A DNA stretch of 64,000 nt. Source: Stenopsyche tienmushanensis (Eukaryota; Arthropoda; Insecta; Trichoptera; Stenopsychidae). The notes beneath the pieces were generated by a model. It ran no database searches. It worked only from the letters and a program-made list of their open reading frames with translations, and was not told the origin of the DNA. Shown in pieces: positions 23,643 to 35,228 of the stretch. Position numbers and translations under genes: made by a program. The stretch's first letter is position 1. Each line of letters begins with the position of its first letter. The stretch covers positions 186,001-250,000 of the forward strand of contig WACJ01000188.1 of assembly GCA_008973525.1 (NCBI GenBank). The letters run 5' to 3'.

Positions 23643-26600
23643 TTAAGGTGATTTGAACGACTCCCACAATTCATCGCATCTCTCGTTGTCGTGTATGTCC
23701 GTTTTGACCATATAGCAAATGTTGCTTTTTATGCAATCGTCATCGCAGATTCCGTCCGTCCACCTCGGCGCAGATGCTCCTCTAAATTTGTGATAATCCT
23801 TTGCCAGTAAATTTTTGTCGGTCGTTACCATTTTTTGAACCAATTCATTCATATTTGTGGGACTCAATGAATCTATGCCATAATGCTCCTTGAAAGAATA
23901 CTCCTTGTACCACGTAGGTCTTCTGTCCGGGGTGAGATTCGCTTCGGTAAGGTTATATATCCACGTTTCAGCATCGACGATATCCTAAATTGAATAAATG
24001 CGCTCAAAAAATATGTTATAATTTAAATAAATACATAAATAAAGGCTTAAAATGTACATATGTTGCGGCATCCACTTCAAATATGCGATAGTTTGGATTT
24101 ACATAAGTGTATGCTGTTAAACTGCCGCCATTCCACGCCACGGTGTAGGGTTCACCGTTTTCTTTTTTGTAGAAAATTTTAAATTCATCCTTATGAGTGT
24201 GACCGTTGAATTCTGCCATGATTATGTCTGAAAATCTGAAATCAGCATAAATATTTTGTATTGAACATAAGTCTTATATTGATCATATTTAAAGTTGGGA
24301 TAAAATAACCTTTCTACGATTCTGGTATATTCTCTTCCGCATGTAGAAAAATGATCGCCGTAAGCTGTTGGAATGTGAGATAAAATGTGAACCTTTTCGC
24401 CTGCATTTTCAGCCGCAGTCAAAATCTCGACCAACCAAACGAATTGCTCACTGGGGTATTCAGGATCTAGATGAATCCACCTAGAAAAATCAGATAAATA
24501 TTTTAATCAAAATTTAGTACAGTCAAACACCTGTTGCTTTCGTAGAAGACGTTGCAAACAAAGTGGACGCTATAGGAGAGTTGATTGTAATCGCTGTGTT
24601 AATGGATTTTTTAGAACTTACCAGTTATAAATATAGCATAGGTTAGTATTCAATACCACAACTCTAAATCCAGGTTTAACCAGCACCGTATAATAGCCGC
24701 CGTTTCTGATCGATTCCCTTGTGTCTTCTGGTATCCAAGAGCTCCAATAGTCTGACAATAAGTCGTACAGCCACAATGTCGTATATTTGGGATCGGTTAC
24801 ATGTGGTGGAGCAAATCTTTAAAAAAGCATACTTTATAAATAACCGAATTTCAAATTAAATGTTACCAAACTTATTCTTCTAAATCGCGGTTAAATGGAA
24901 TAAAAGGATTTGAAAAATATAGATTACCGATAATTATGAACAGTATGAGAAATGACGGTGATAATGCAAAAGTAAGGAAGGAAGGTTAATCGAAGTGTAT
25001 TAGAACTGAAATCCATCTATAATTTGGAACAGTGAGTGACCATAAAAAATATGTTTCAAAGGCTTAAATTTACTGATTTGTCGGCTGCGATTCATGATTT
25101 CCAATGCCTGGGAATACTGGAATATCGCCGAACGCTTCCTTCAGTTTGCTGAAAGTCTTATCCAGACTTTCAATGATCATTTCGTAAGTTGTCTCCCAGA
25201 CACCGTGATCGATTGCATCGCCAGTATAATAAATATATTCCAAGTCCTGTAAATGCGAATCAAGTATTCTTATCTCCAAAAGACGTTAATGATATCCAAA
25301 TCAATACAAATACCCATACGTTATGATTTTCCGAAATGAAATCGATTCCATCTTCGTATGCCCACCAAGGAGAATCGCAATTTCTGTAATCTCCCCAATA
25401 TCCCGCTCTGTCTTCTTCTTCGATCTTCTCTGATCGAATTCTATGTCTTATATTATCATCGACCAATTGATCCGCATATTTGATATTCAGGTAGATGGTA
25501 TCGTCATCAGCATAGATGTGTTCATCGTTCAATGTTTCCTTATGGCGTGAGCCGCGTTCTTGCGACTTTTGTTCTGCCTGACCTTTTCTGCAGCATGTGA
25601 TTGCATCGCAGGCAGCCAAACCGTATGCTTCGTAAGCCGGATCGTAATGAGTATCAGTAATGTGAGCAATTTTTATAACCGAGTTATTTTTCAACGCAGG
25701 CCGCTAAAATAGTTTATAAGCGATAAACCAGAAATATATTGGACGCGCCAAAAAGAATGTCGTTTTTATGACTGTTTTCAGTAAGCAGTTGTGGTCTTGT
25801 TCTATGATTCATGTTTGTTATAATCATGAATGATCATGATCGTGAAATTCATTATATTAAAAAGAGTTTTGTTCTTAGAAAAGTCTCCTATGGAGATCGC
25901 TTATGTTTTTTCGTGCAATAAACGACATTCTTTTTCGATACGCCTGATATGAAGTGATCAGTGTATGATTTATGTACAATACCTTTTTCAGACTTTCATT
26001 TTTGGGTGGTATATCTATTTTCCAGTTATATCGTTCGTCTCCGATCGAGCATACGTTGGGATTATCTGATTGTAGCAGAACTCCGCAAACACCTCTCGCT
26101 GAGAACAGCGGTTGATTTTCGAGCAAATATACTGCAATACCCTAAAATAAACGATAGTTCAGTTACAGACATCAATTTTCGAGCTGAGATTGGCATATTA
26201 ATTAAATGCTCACGGAATTTAGTTCTGCATATCCACGGCAAACGTGATTCGGTTGAACTTGAAGAACTGTGCAAAGATCCACGACGATTTCGACGAGTTC
26301 TTCTTCGGTGGTGCCGGACTGATGCAGACCTATCAGCGTATTTATGACAGAGCGACACGTCAAACACAGCAATGTCTGCATAAAATAACATGGATTTTAT
26401 TTATTTTAAATTGATCAAACGTTCAACTATAACATTAGCTTACATTTCTTTCGTCGTTGTTGGACTCTATGGAGCTCCTCGAAAAATAATCTGGAAATGT
26501 CATGATCTGAAGCAGCTTTTTAAACTCCAGCTCGTCTACTTCAGTTTGCGCTTTTTTGGCATACTTGATCATGTGATTCGTTACATCTTCTGCAATTACA

Positions 26601-26738
26601 TTTTTACATTCAAACATGTTTACATTATTTATATTTTGATGTTTTTGTTATAAACTTACGATCAGATATGAATTCTGTTGAAGATAGACACTCATTTGAA
26701 TGTACAGCTATCAAAACGAGTGCTATGAAAAATCTCAT
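23643..26738 (-). CDS. SMPD1-like: acid sphingomyelinase-like phosphodiesterase, copy D
   Basis: Ten exons, approximately 26660-26738 (start MRFFIALVLIAVHSNECLS, signal peptide), 26443-26593, 26214-26376, 25983-26142, 25318-25703, 25073-25246, 24622-24816, 24312-24480, 24053-24236 and 23643-23985. The saposin-B part has CLTCRSVI, LCTVLQ, HVCRGYA and VCGVLLQ. Phosphoesterase motifs are ITDTHYD, YTGDAIDH, GNHES, SHIPTA and AEFNGHTH; WIYNLTEANL and a Cys-rich tail close the protein. No frame break was seen. It differs from the others in the loop after the HIP motif (TAYGDHF in place of PPG-type sequence), which lies near the metal site in this family and could affect substrate choice (inference). 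Confidence 0.9.
24520..24587. mobile_element. short MITE related to the one at 14305
   Basis: A 68-base element in an intron of copy D. It starts CAGTCAAACACC and its right end, read inverted, is CAATCAACTCTCCTATAGCG, with TA on each side. It is a deleted member of the same family. Confidence 0.65.
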
Positions 26739-27655
26739 ACCGATTGTATTGACTGTTTTGCAACAATTGAAATCCGCTTACATTATTCATCAACACCTTG
26801 ATATTGATATTTGCAGCATTTCGATGATATCATCGTTTTGATAATAAAAAAAGGTAGGGAGGAAAAACAATGCAAAATAATCAATCATTATCAAAGTCGA
26901 CACTAAAATTCCTATTTTATCGTTTTTAAATCGGAAATTCTCTTCTCTTCTCTTATGTATTCTAGTATAAACATTATTACTGCCTAAATCGATATAAATA
27001 TTTTAATTTGCAGCTACCCAAGAAATGTGATGTAAATCGATAATTGGAACTCTATTTTTTATATTTGGAAACAATGAGATAACATCAAAATGACGTATTT
27101 ACTTGAACACAATCGATCTATTAACCTGATTTATTTATACTACGAATACAAACTAATCGATCGATCATTGGTGACAAGACGAATTACAACAACAGATCTT
27201 AAATGTATCATTGTGATTGCTTATAAAAAGCTAATAACGATAAAGATTATACTGTGTGAAAAATAAAAAAATAGTGAGTAAAACCTATTGTGATGAATGA
27301 ATGTATCTTGAATGCAAGCATGTCTGAATCTCATTGTAAACATGTTTTGTGGATGTTTTGTTACTTTAATAATGAATGTATCACGATAAACATCTTTTTG
27401 AATTCTTTGCCCTTTTCGATTAAATTACTTTGATTGTTGCGGACGTAATTTTTCGATGAAGTGTTCATCGATTACTTCCATTTTGACGGTTCACAAATGA
27501 AAACTGGGAAATTAAAATTCCTCAACGGCGAATATGTAGTATAAAGCTTTTTGAAGAATTTATTACAAAATAAATGTTGAGGTCATCTAAAAAGTAAGGT
27601 TACAAGGGCTCCTGAAGCTGGTGGATATTTTTTGTTTTAAAATTGGCGCGCCTGG
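26739..27655. other. intergenic DNA upstream of copy D
   Basis: AT-rich, with no exon or repeat recognised apart from a TTCTCTTCTCTTCTC-like CT run near 26940. Confidence 0.35.
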
Positions 27656-27659
27656 CGTG

Positions 27660-27800
27660 TAGGTGTGATCAGTTTGTTTGGTTCCGCGTGTTTGTTGGCC
27701 ATTTTGTTCAATCACAGTAAATTCTTCCGATGGAGAGGTCGTCGCGCGCTCCCGCCAACTCCCATCCGTGCGAGAACCGTGCGGTCACAACTGTTTTTTG
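27660..27800 (+). mobile_element. mariner N-terminal remnant, second copy
   Basis: From about 27680 the sequence closely follows 15590-15700 (shared CGTGTTTGTTGGCCATTTTG-like leader and the MERSSRAPANS start), then diverges at 27800. It is therefore a truncated sister of the mariner at 15595. Confidence 0.7.
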
Positions 27801-27984
27801 ACTAGCATTACAGGTTGCATATATAAGAAATAAAGAAATTACCACAAGAATTGAGAGCAAACATAAAAAAGAATCGCTAAAAACAGAATTTAACAAAAGA
27901 ATTAATGTAAAATTAGAGCATAAATTCAATGTAATAAATGTGGAATTAGAAAAAAAGGGCCAATACAACGAAAATAAAACTAGA

Positions 27985-28246
27985 CCTATTGTCGCTTACT
28001 ACCTATGGCAGAAAAATCTACATACTGGTGTTCGGATTGTGAGGTAGCACTACATGTCAACAACTGTTTTAAAATATATCACACAGAAGTTGAGTTTTTA
28101 TAGTTTTGTATTCTAAGATCGTTAAAAAAATGAATAATATGAACTCACGCCAGATGGGCGGGACGTATATATACGTCATAACGAAAATGTGCGCGCCAAC
28201 TGTATGTTGCGTTATTGAAAAGGAACATCCCCGCTTAACAGGTTAA
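27985..28246 (+). mobile_element. piggyBac 3' end with C-terminal Cys-rich domain
   Basis: The plus-strand frame STYWCSDCEVALHVNNCFKI then YHTEVEFL and a stop matches the C-terminal zinc-binding tail of piggyBac transposases (YxCxxCxVxLCxxPCFxxYHT). About 140 bases downstream the sequence CATCCCCGCTTAACAGGTTAA ends in TTAA, a plausible terminal repeat with target site. The catalytic domain is missing. Confidence 0.7.
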
Positions 28247-28374
28247 AGAAAACTTATCACTACAAATTTAAAACCAAAGGAGAATACTAATGGAACAAGA
28301 GAAAAAAGAAAAAGAAGCAGGTAAAGATGCCTCCCTAAGGTACGATAAATTATCAGTCCGTGAACCACCTAGAA

Positions 28375-28661
28375 CAGCGGCTCTTAAACAGGGGTCCGCG
28401 AAGATATAAAAAAATCATTTATCTGTAGTTGAACAAGATATTTTTGTGAAATTATTTACAAAAAACATTATTAGAAGATTTATTTTGACCAAGAAATGTT
28501 GGTTTGTTTGAAAAATTAAGTCACAAGGGTTGGAATGAGGTTTACAAAAAAAATGTTTACAAGAGGGGTCCGCGAGAAAAAATTGGTTCAATGAAGGGGG
28601 TCCGCGAAAGAAATTTTGCTCAAGAGGGGGTCCGCAGACTACATGAGTTTAAGAAGCTCTG
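28375..28661. mobile_element. non-autonomous hAT element with 8-bp target duplication
   Basis: A 287-base element with inverted ends CAGCGGCTCTTAAAC and, inverted, CAGAGCTTCTTAAAC. It is flanked by ACCTAGAA (28367-28374) and ATCTAGAA (28662-28669), a 7-of-8 match of the 8-bp duplication expected for hAT. The internal motif GGGGTCCGCG recurs four times. No coding capacity. Confidence 0.8.
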
Positions 28662-28669
28662 ATCTAGAA

Positions 28670-29110
28670 AGAAGAACGCCGAAACGGAAGATGGAGGAAA
28701 AAAGAGCAAGATAAATAAAAAAAAGAGAATTAGAGATAACACATCCTAAACAAAAAGGAAATGCAGATCAAACAACTACAAGCACAGAAGAAGAAAAAAA
28801 ACATTTTTCGAAGTCTTCTCGGTGATATTGTGTCGGAAAAGCTTGGCTACGGCGAGTGTGTGCTCGATGGATACCAAGAAGTATTTTTTGAACTTAACTT
28901 AATAACGATGAAATCACTACACCTCGGAATTTAAAAGACAATTCGAAAAGAGATGACGGCGGAACTTTATGATACTGGCTTACAGAAGCTGGTGCTCCGA
29001 CTACAGAAATGTGCAATACACGTTTTATGAATAGGAAGGTATATCGGCATTGGAACTTTTCTCAAGCTGTCGACAGCTATGATATATCGGCATTCGGTAT
29101 TAAAAGGGTT
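28670..29110. mobile_element. unclassified older repeat, possible piggyBac-type right end
   Basis: The sequence interrupted by the hAT element is purine-rich and Lys/Glu-coding in all frames. It ends near 29110 with ATATCGGCATTCGGTATTAA followed by AAGGGTTAA; ATATCGGCATT also occurs about 60 bases earlier. Read inverted this is TTAACCCTTTTAATACCGAA, resembling a piggyBac terminus. No matching left end was found. Confidence 0.35.
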
Positions 29111-29528
29111 AAGAATATGATTTTGCATCGAGGTTTGATCGATTATTAGCAATTTAACAACTACATTGAAATAAAATTGACTACATTTAGACTGGCTGTC
29201 CCAGATCCCCAGACGAAATTATTTCGTTTGTTCATTTTTATTCAAATTCTTCCAAATGGTCTATGTGCTTCTTCCATTGTGCAAAATTATCTTTCGATTC
29301 TGCTCTCTGCAATGGAATTGTCCTTTAAATCAGACTTATAAATCTCACGATTGTATCGATTTCTCAGAATGCCTGTTGCTGCTGTATTGCAGAATGCTGT
29401 TGGATTTATGAGCATTCTTGAAAATTAAAATTGAGGTCGATCCGTTCGGGAAACTTAAGGGCAATAAATTAAATAGGAACTCGCAGTTATTAAGTGCATA
29501 AAAAATAAGTTTAGTGAATTTATTTGTA
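29111..29528. other. intergenic DNA downstream of copy E
   Basis: No feature recognised. Confidence 0.35.
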
Positions 29529-32433
29529 TCAATTTAATATTTTACGTATGGCAATATGATTAATATCCTTCTTCGGCAAAGAATGTCTCCCAGAGCTCTT
29601 CACATCTCTCGGTGTCTCGTAGATCAGTTCTGACCATGTAGCAGAGATTTGATCTGATGCAGCGCGAATCAGCAAATTCCGTCCTGTCCACCTCGGCGCA
29701 GATTTTCCTCTAAATCGATGATAGTCCACGGCCAATAGATCTTTATCGGTGGTGACGAGCCTTTGCGTCAATTTGTCCAATTCAGCTGGACGCATCGACT
29801 CCACGCCGAAATGCTCCCTGAACGAATACTCCTTGAACCACCTCGGTCTCTGCTCCGGCGTCAGATTGGCCTCGGTCAAATTGTAGATCCACGTCTCGGC
29901 ATCGATGATGTCCTGCAAGAAATATTCGTTGTAATTCTTCGACGTTGAAATATGTGCAATCATGTAAAACGTTGATATTACATAGGTTTCAGAATCCACT
30001 TCGTAGATGCGGTAGTTGTAATTGACGTGGCTGTATGCAGTCAGACAGCCACCGTTCAGCGCCAGACCGTAGGGTTCGCCAGTTTCCTTTTTGTAGAAGA
30101 TTTTAAATTCGTCTTTGTGGGTGTGTCCGTTGAATTCCGCCACTATTATGTCTGAAAATCTATTTAAAATCGCTTTTAAATTAATTGATCTTATTTTTAC
30201 AGCGTGCGTGTCTGCGTGCAGTTCTTACCTGTCGATGATTCTTGTGTATTCTCTGGAACAAACGGCGTAATAATCTCTGATACCGGGAGGGATGTGCGAT
30301 AGAATGTGTACCTTTTCTTCGGCTTCTTCCGCTGCCAGAAGCGTTTCGACCAACCAGGCCAATTGATCGCTGGGATCTTGCGGGTCGAGATGGATCCACC
30401 TGTCCAAATCGTCTTATATGTGAGCTTCGTCGGGATCATAGGGTAGTTTTTGTATATTTTACTCACCAATTGTAAATGTAGCACAGGTTGGTATTCAAAA
30501 CGACTATCCTGAATCCGGGCTTGACGAGCATCGTGTAATAACCGCCGGCGCTCATCGAAGTCTTGGTGTCTTCCGGCAACCAGACGCTCCACAATTCTGA
30601 TAAATATTCATACAGCCATAGCGTCGAAAGACCGGGTTCTGTTACGGATGGTGGGGCAAATCTGAAACATCATTGCAAATAGACCACATCAAGAACAGAA
30701 CATGCCAGTCGAGCAGAATGATCTTCGTCGGTTTTGAGTATTACACATTGGTCGGTTGGGCTTCGTGGTTTCCTATTCCCGGGAAGACGGGAGTGTCGCC
30801 GAACGCTTCCAGCATTTTCGCATATGTCTTGTTCAAGCCTTCGATGATCATGTCGTAATCGGTTTCCCATACTCCGTGATCGATCGTATCGCCCGTGTAA
30901 TAAACATATTCAACATCCTAAAATGTAAAACATGATCACTATTATCAACTCCTTCGGCGATTCAAATATAGTGTATCCGCCAGATTCAAATGTTCATCAG
31001 AACAAAAGCAAAAATTGATAACATTTGGTCTGGCCGATTCCGTAGATTATATAAGAGTATTCACTTGATGATTTTCAGCAATGAAATCGACCCCGTCTTC
31101 GAACGCCCACCAAGGCGAATCGCAGTTTCTATAATCTCCCCAGAATCCAGCGCGATCTTCGTCTTCTATTCTTTTCAACCTCGCCGAATGTATTGCCTTC
31201 ATAGCCTCCAATCGTTCAGAATAATCGACAGTCGACGTGAATGGAACCTCCGGCGTCCACCCACACGTGATCGTCGGTGGAATCCTCTTGGAAAGGTGCT
31301 CTCCATTGACGAGATTGAGGTTCAGCTTGACCGATCCTGCAACACGTGGCTTCATTGCAAGCTGCCAACCCGAAGGCTTCGTAAGCGGGATCATAATGTG
31401 CATCAGTAAAATGGGCTATTTTTAAAGTAGATCCTTCTTTCGTCGACGGTGGCTGAAATTGTCAAACAAATCAATTAACCAATCAGACGAGCCTCCACGG
31501 AATAATCGCATTTCTTCGATCTAAAATTGTCGATTCGCGTGATAGTGCAATGTACTGATGATATCTCGTCATTGTTTTTAAGAGTATGTACAACAATATA
31601 TAGCAAAAATAATTGTTCTGATAGGAGCCCGAATGAACTTATCGACGATATAAATTTTGATGTTGAAAAGATACCTTTTTGACTGTATCTTTTTTAGCAG
31701 GAATGTCTACCGTCCATTCGTATCGAGGATCGCTAATTTGACAAACGTTAGGGTTGTCCGTTTGCAGCAACACACCGCAGAAAGATCTGGATGTGAACTC
31801 TGGCGTGTTATGGAAGATGTATATGAATATCGGCTAGAAAAATACAAAAATAATTATAATCGATACAATTCTATTCGATGGACATGACATTAAATGCACA
31901 GTGATCTTACAGCGTTGAGTTCTACGAGTCCGCGACAAACATGATACGGTTGAATCTGCAACACTGTGCAAATATTCACTGCGAAATCGATGAGTTCTTC
32001 TTCGGTGGAACCAGATTCCACCATATTCAAGAACGAATTGACGGCCGAACGGCAAGTCAAACAAGCGACTGTCTATAAAATTTAAAAAAATATATATTTC
32101 TAAATTACAGTCTACAAATTCAAAATAAAAATTCGTAACACTTACGCTTCTTCCGCGCCCGTAGTAATCGAACGAATATCTATCCACGTAGTTGGGGAAA
32201 GCCATCAACTTTACCAATCTATTAAATTCAGCTTCTTCATCTTCTGCCAATGTCTTTTTGGCGAATTTTGTCATAAGATCAGTGACATCCTCTGCAATAT
32301 TCAAATAGCGGTTGATGTGTTTTTGTGAAAATGGTGTTTAAATGGCGCTTTTCCTACCCTCCGAACGATAAGTTTCTCCCGACGTCCAGGAATGCAGACA
32401 GAGCGTGATCAACACGCCGAATAAAATCTTCAT
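29529..32433 (-). CDS. SMPD1-like: acid sphingomyelinase-like phosphodiesterase, copy E (frame broken)
   Basis: Ten exons at about 32358-32433 (start MKILFGVLITLCLHSWTSG, signal peptide), 32146-32292, 31911-32072, 31672-31832, 31064-31453, 30744-30917, 30467-30661, 30228-30400, 29983-30157 and the last ending at 29560 or 29529. Motifs are present: FTDAHYD, YTGDTIDH, GNHEA (others have GNHES), SHIPPG, AEFNGHTH and WIYNLTEANL. Exon 5 changes frame at about 31225-31235, where one extra T lies between VHVD-type and YSERL codons. In the last exon two extra bases (about 29663-29688) shift the frame after SAPRWT, so the Cys-rich tail (CIRSNLCYM ... RCEELW) is read out of frame and translation runs on to 29529 instead of stopping at 29560. 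Either a young pseudogene or residual sequence errors. Confidence 0.85.
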
Positions 32434-33000
32434 CTTTGACGTTTCGAACGCCGCTTCCTGACTGAAACTGAGATCAAAACGACGATCTTATAGCTCCTTC
32501 AATGTTTCGAAGTTATCTACAAACATTTTATCATTCTGTCCAAGTGCAAAAAGGAGGGAGAGTGATGAGCGCTGTCAAATTTTATCTTGATGTGTTTTTC
32601 AATTCTTAAAATTATAATTGTTTAAATATTATAGAATAATTTGACGCTATATTGAAGTTCCATTTAGCCTCAAGTTAGCTACTGTTTAAAATGTTCTTAT
32701 ATATTAGTTCTTCTTCGTTCTTATAGATATTTTGCAATAGAAATATGCTGTGATCGTTTTGTTTGGCTTGAATAATTCAAAGTGACTGATTCCTTGCACA
32801 TTTTATGGAGGCTACAAGACTCTTTTTTCAGAATAATCCGGATTTATCATTTCCATTTTTTAACTGTTTCTTTTTCTTCACGTTTGAATAGAAAACTTAT
32901 TTTTTATTCCCAGTTATTTAACTGCGAAGAAATGGGCTGAATAGTAAGTTGTCTTGCAAGAATCTGCTGATGTTAAACCGTTAGGTTATGGTGTAGGTAC
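32434..33000. other. intergenic DNA upstream of copy E
   Basis: Probable promoter region of copy E; no element recognised. Confidence 0.35.
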
Positions 33001-33029
33001 CCAAATATCTTATTTTTTAATCTTGCTCA

Positions 33030-33230
33030 ACTTCTGAGTATTGGACCAGTACGTGGCGGTTGGTGGGTCAGGAAATCGGCGGCGCGATGGATGGGGCAGT
33101 AGTTGTGGGGCAGCGAGTTGATCGGCAAGACGGTGTTGTAGTCGGTGGGGCGGCGGAGACGGGTGCAGCGTCTGTATAGATCGGGCGCCCGTCGGCGACC
33201 GATTGTGCTTAAAAATGCTTCGGTATTTAT
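33030..33230. other. small GC-rich patch of unknown nature
   Basis: About 200 G-rich bases with repeated GTGGGGC/GGTGGG words. The open frame on the minus strand is Pro/His/Arg-rich and has no recognised relative; a spurious frame is likely. Confidence 0.3.
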
Positions 33231-33406
33231 ACACTTTAATACTACTTGTCCCTTTCTTTTTCGACATGGGAAATTTTTGTTTATAAATATTTACATAATT
33301 AATTAATTCTATTTCTAGTGTATTGACAAAGAGAAAGGAGAAGATTAAAAAAAATACAAACATTATTAGAGTATATAAATACTGGTGCATTTCAAAGCAC
33401 AATCAC
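33208..33406. repeat. imperfect long inverted repeat
   Basis: Positions about 33208-33255 (GATTGTGCTTAAAAATGC...) and 33360-33406 (...TGCATTTCAAAGCACAATC) are imperfect inverted copies, and the similarity extends inward to CCTTTCTTTTTCGACATG / CAAAGAGAAAGG. Both strands therefore open with similar short peptides (MSKKKG...VYKYRSIFKHN on minus, MTKRKE...VYKYWCISKHN on plus). It may be a hairpin MITE. Confidence 0.6.
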
Positions 33407-33426
33407 AAAAGTTTTATTATAATTCA

Positions 33427-33660
33427 CAGGGCCGTAAAATGGGTATGGCAAAGCAGGCGCATCTGGGCTTGGGTGCAAAACGCAGAATACCGACCCTGTT
33501 TTTATTTTACTCAATCATTTTACTTTACATGCACTCACACTGATCTCTGACTCTGTCCGTTTTTATAATACATAATAAGTTGTTTAATCTCTCTTTTCTT
33601 CGTTATGTTCAGATATGGCATCCGATCGCGGGACGCTCATTCAGCGGTCCGAAAAGCGGA
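33427..33660 (+). mobile_element. 5' end of an unclassified DNA transposon (hAT-like)
   Basis: Starts CAGGGCCGTAA and includes GCAAAACGCAGAATACCGAC and later GGCATCCGATCGCGGGACGC followed by GGTCCGAAAAGCGGACC. The same ordered blocks occur inverted at about 59925-60297. The CAGGG start is typical of hAT-type ends. No transposase is intact. Confidence 0.5.
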
Positions 33661-35228
33661 CCGATTGAGCATAAAAAACCTTATACCTACTCCGTCCCCT
33701 TTTAGGGCTTTTTGCGGCATTTTCTATGATCTGTACCATCGCGGAAGCGACGTAGCGTCTAGACATTTTCTATGATAGTATTTTTTTACAACAGTAGCCG
33801 CTATCTATACGATAGATAGGGTACTTTTGGGACTATCTTTGTATATTATTTTAAAGCGTACATTATAATAGTATTCAATCTATTGCATTTATAATAGTAT
33901 TAGTTAACTTTAAAAATAAATTGGATTTCCGGGATAGAGGGGGGCGGGTTAAGTTAGATACTTTCCACGGACACTTCATACCTTAGTTACGGCTCTGATA
34001 ATTCAATAAACCACTTAATGTAAATATACCCACAAAAATGCTTGCTACATAAGGTCTTAATTACAAAATCAAGAAGGCGTTGAATCTAGTATCAGATCCT
34101 TCACCTACATCAAGATCCAGTGAAAGCACAATCAAGCCCAATTTGTACGGACGAGCTTGCCCTGTTGCCGCGCTCTCGCCACGGGCGCCTTCTCCCCCAG
34201 CACCTCCGCCACCCCACTGTTACCATGCAATATCTGCTTAGTTTAATTAAAATTTTAAATCAATAACAATAGCCAAAGATTGATTATTATAGATGGTCTA
34301 TTATTCATTTTATATAGATTTTTCAAGTGATGATAACAATAGTTAATAATTCATATTATATAATAATGGATATATATATATATATATAAATGGTTTTTCT
34401 GTTCTTGTAACATTTAAGCATCTCAGTTTCTTTTATTAACACATTTGAATATCTATAAATAGAATTATCAAACCGCTCTATCAATCTTTTGCTATCAACA
34501 TTAGCGACATTTTAGAATCAAAAAGATTAATGTCATAATTTTTGCTAGATGTATTCTCGTCATTTATATCAGTACATTTTTGAATTGCAATCTTGTACAT
34601 TGTATGACAGTGCTTCATGACGTTTTTTGTATTAAGTATCACTTAATGTCTAAAAACAAATTGTTCTTTAAAATTTTTAGACTTTTCGATTTATACCAAT
34701 TTATATAAGGTATTGTCAATCGAAATGATAAAGGAGTTTTTTATATTTTCAAATTGATTCCTACCTGGAAACAGTTTTCATTATTACAAAAATGGTCTCG
34801 TATTAAATCTTGGATCTGTCTTCATTTCAGGATGTCAAAATATTTTTATGCACTTAGGAATAAATATATTATATTTCAATATACTCAATCAATTGTACCT
34901 TGTTAAATTAAAATTGGAATGCTATAAAACATTTATAAATTATATTGAATAGAGTGAATTTACTCTATTTATCCAATCTCAATGTATTGATTCAATCAAC
35001 AGAGCTTGAATTTTTTAATGAATAGATGTACATTCATATATATCTGATTAATCGTCCAGCTTAAGATAAAACAAGATGCGTTTTAAAAAAATAATATATT
35101 ATAATCCACAATTATAAAAGAATGCATAAAATGTCACCTGATATAATGAACACTTGTACAAGCGTAATTAAAAGATGAATAGAAAATATAATAAATTTAT
35201 TTTTCAAATAAAAAATATTGAAATAAAT
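33661..35228. other. intergenic DNA downstream of NMD3
   Basis: Mostly AT-rich. A CTATCTATACGATAGATAG near-palindrome lies at about 33801, a GC-rich CACGGGCGCC-containing patch at 34150-34225 may be more of the hAT-like element, and there is a short (TA)n run at 34371-34388. No gene recognised. Confidence 0.4.

Noticed and set aside
33010..33402. 130-codon minus-strand frame
   Set aside because: Crosses the GC-rich patch and the inverted repeat; Pro/His/Arg-rich with no recognisable family.
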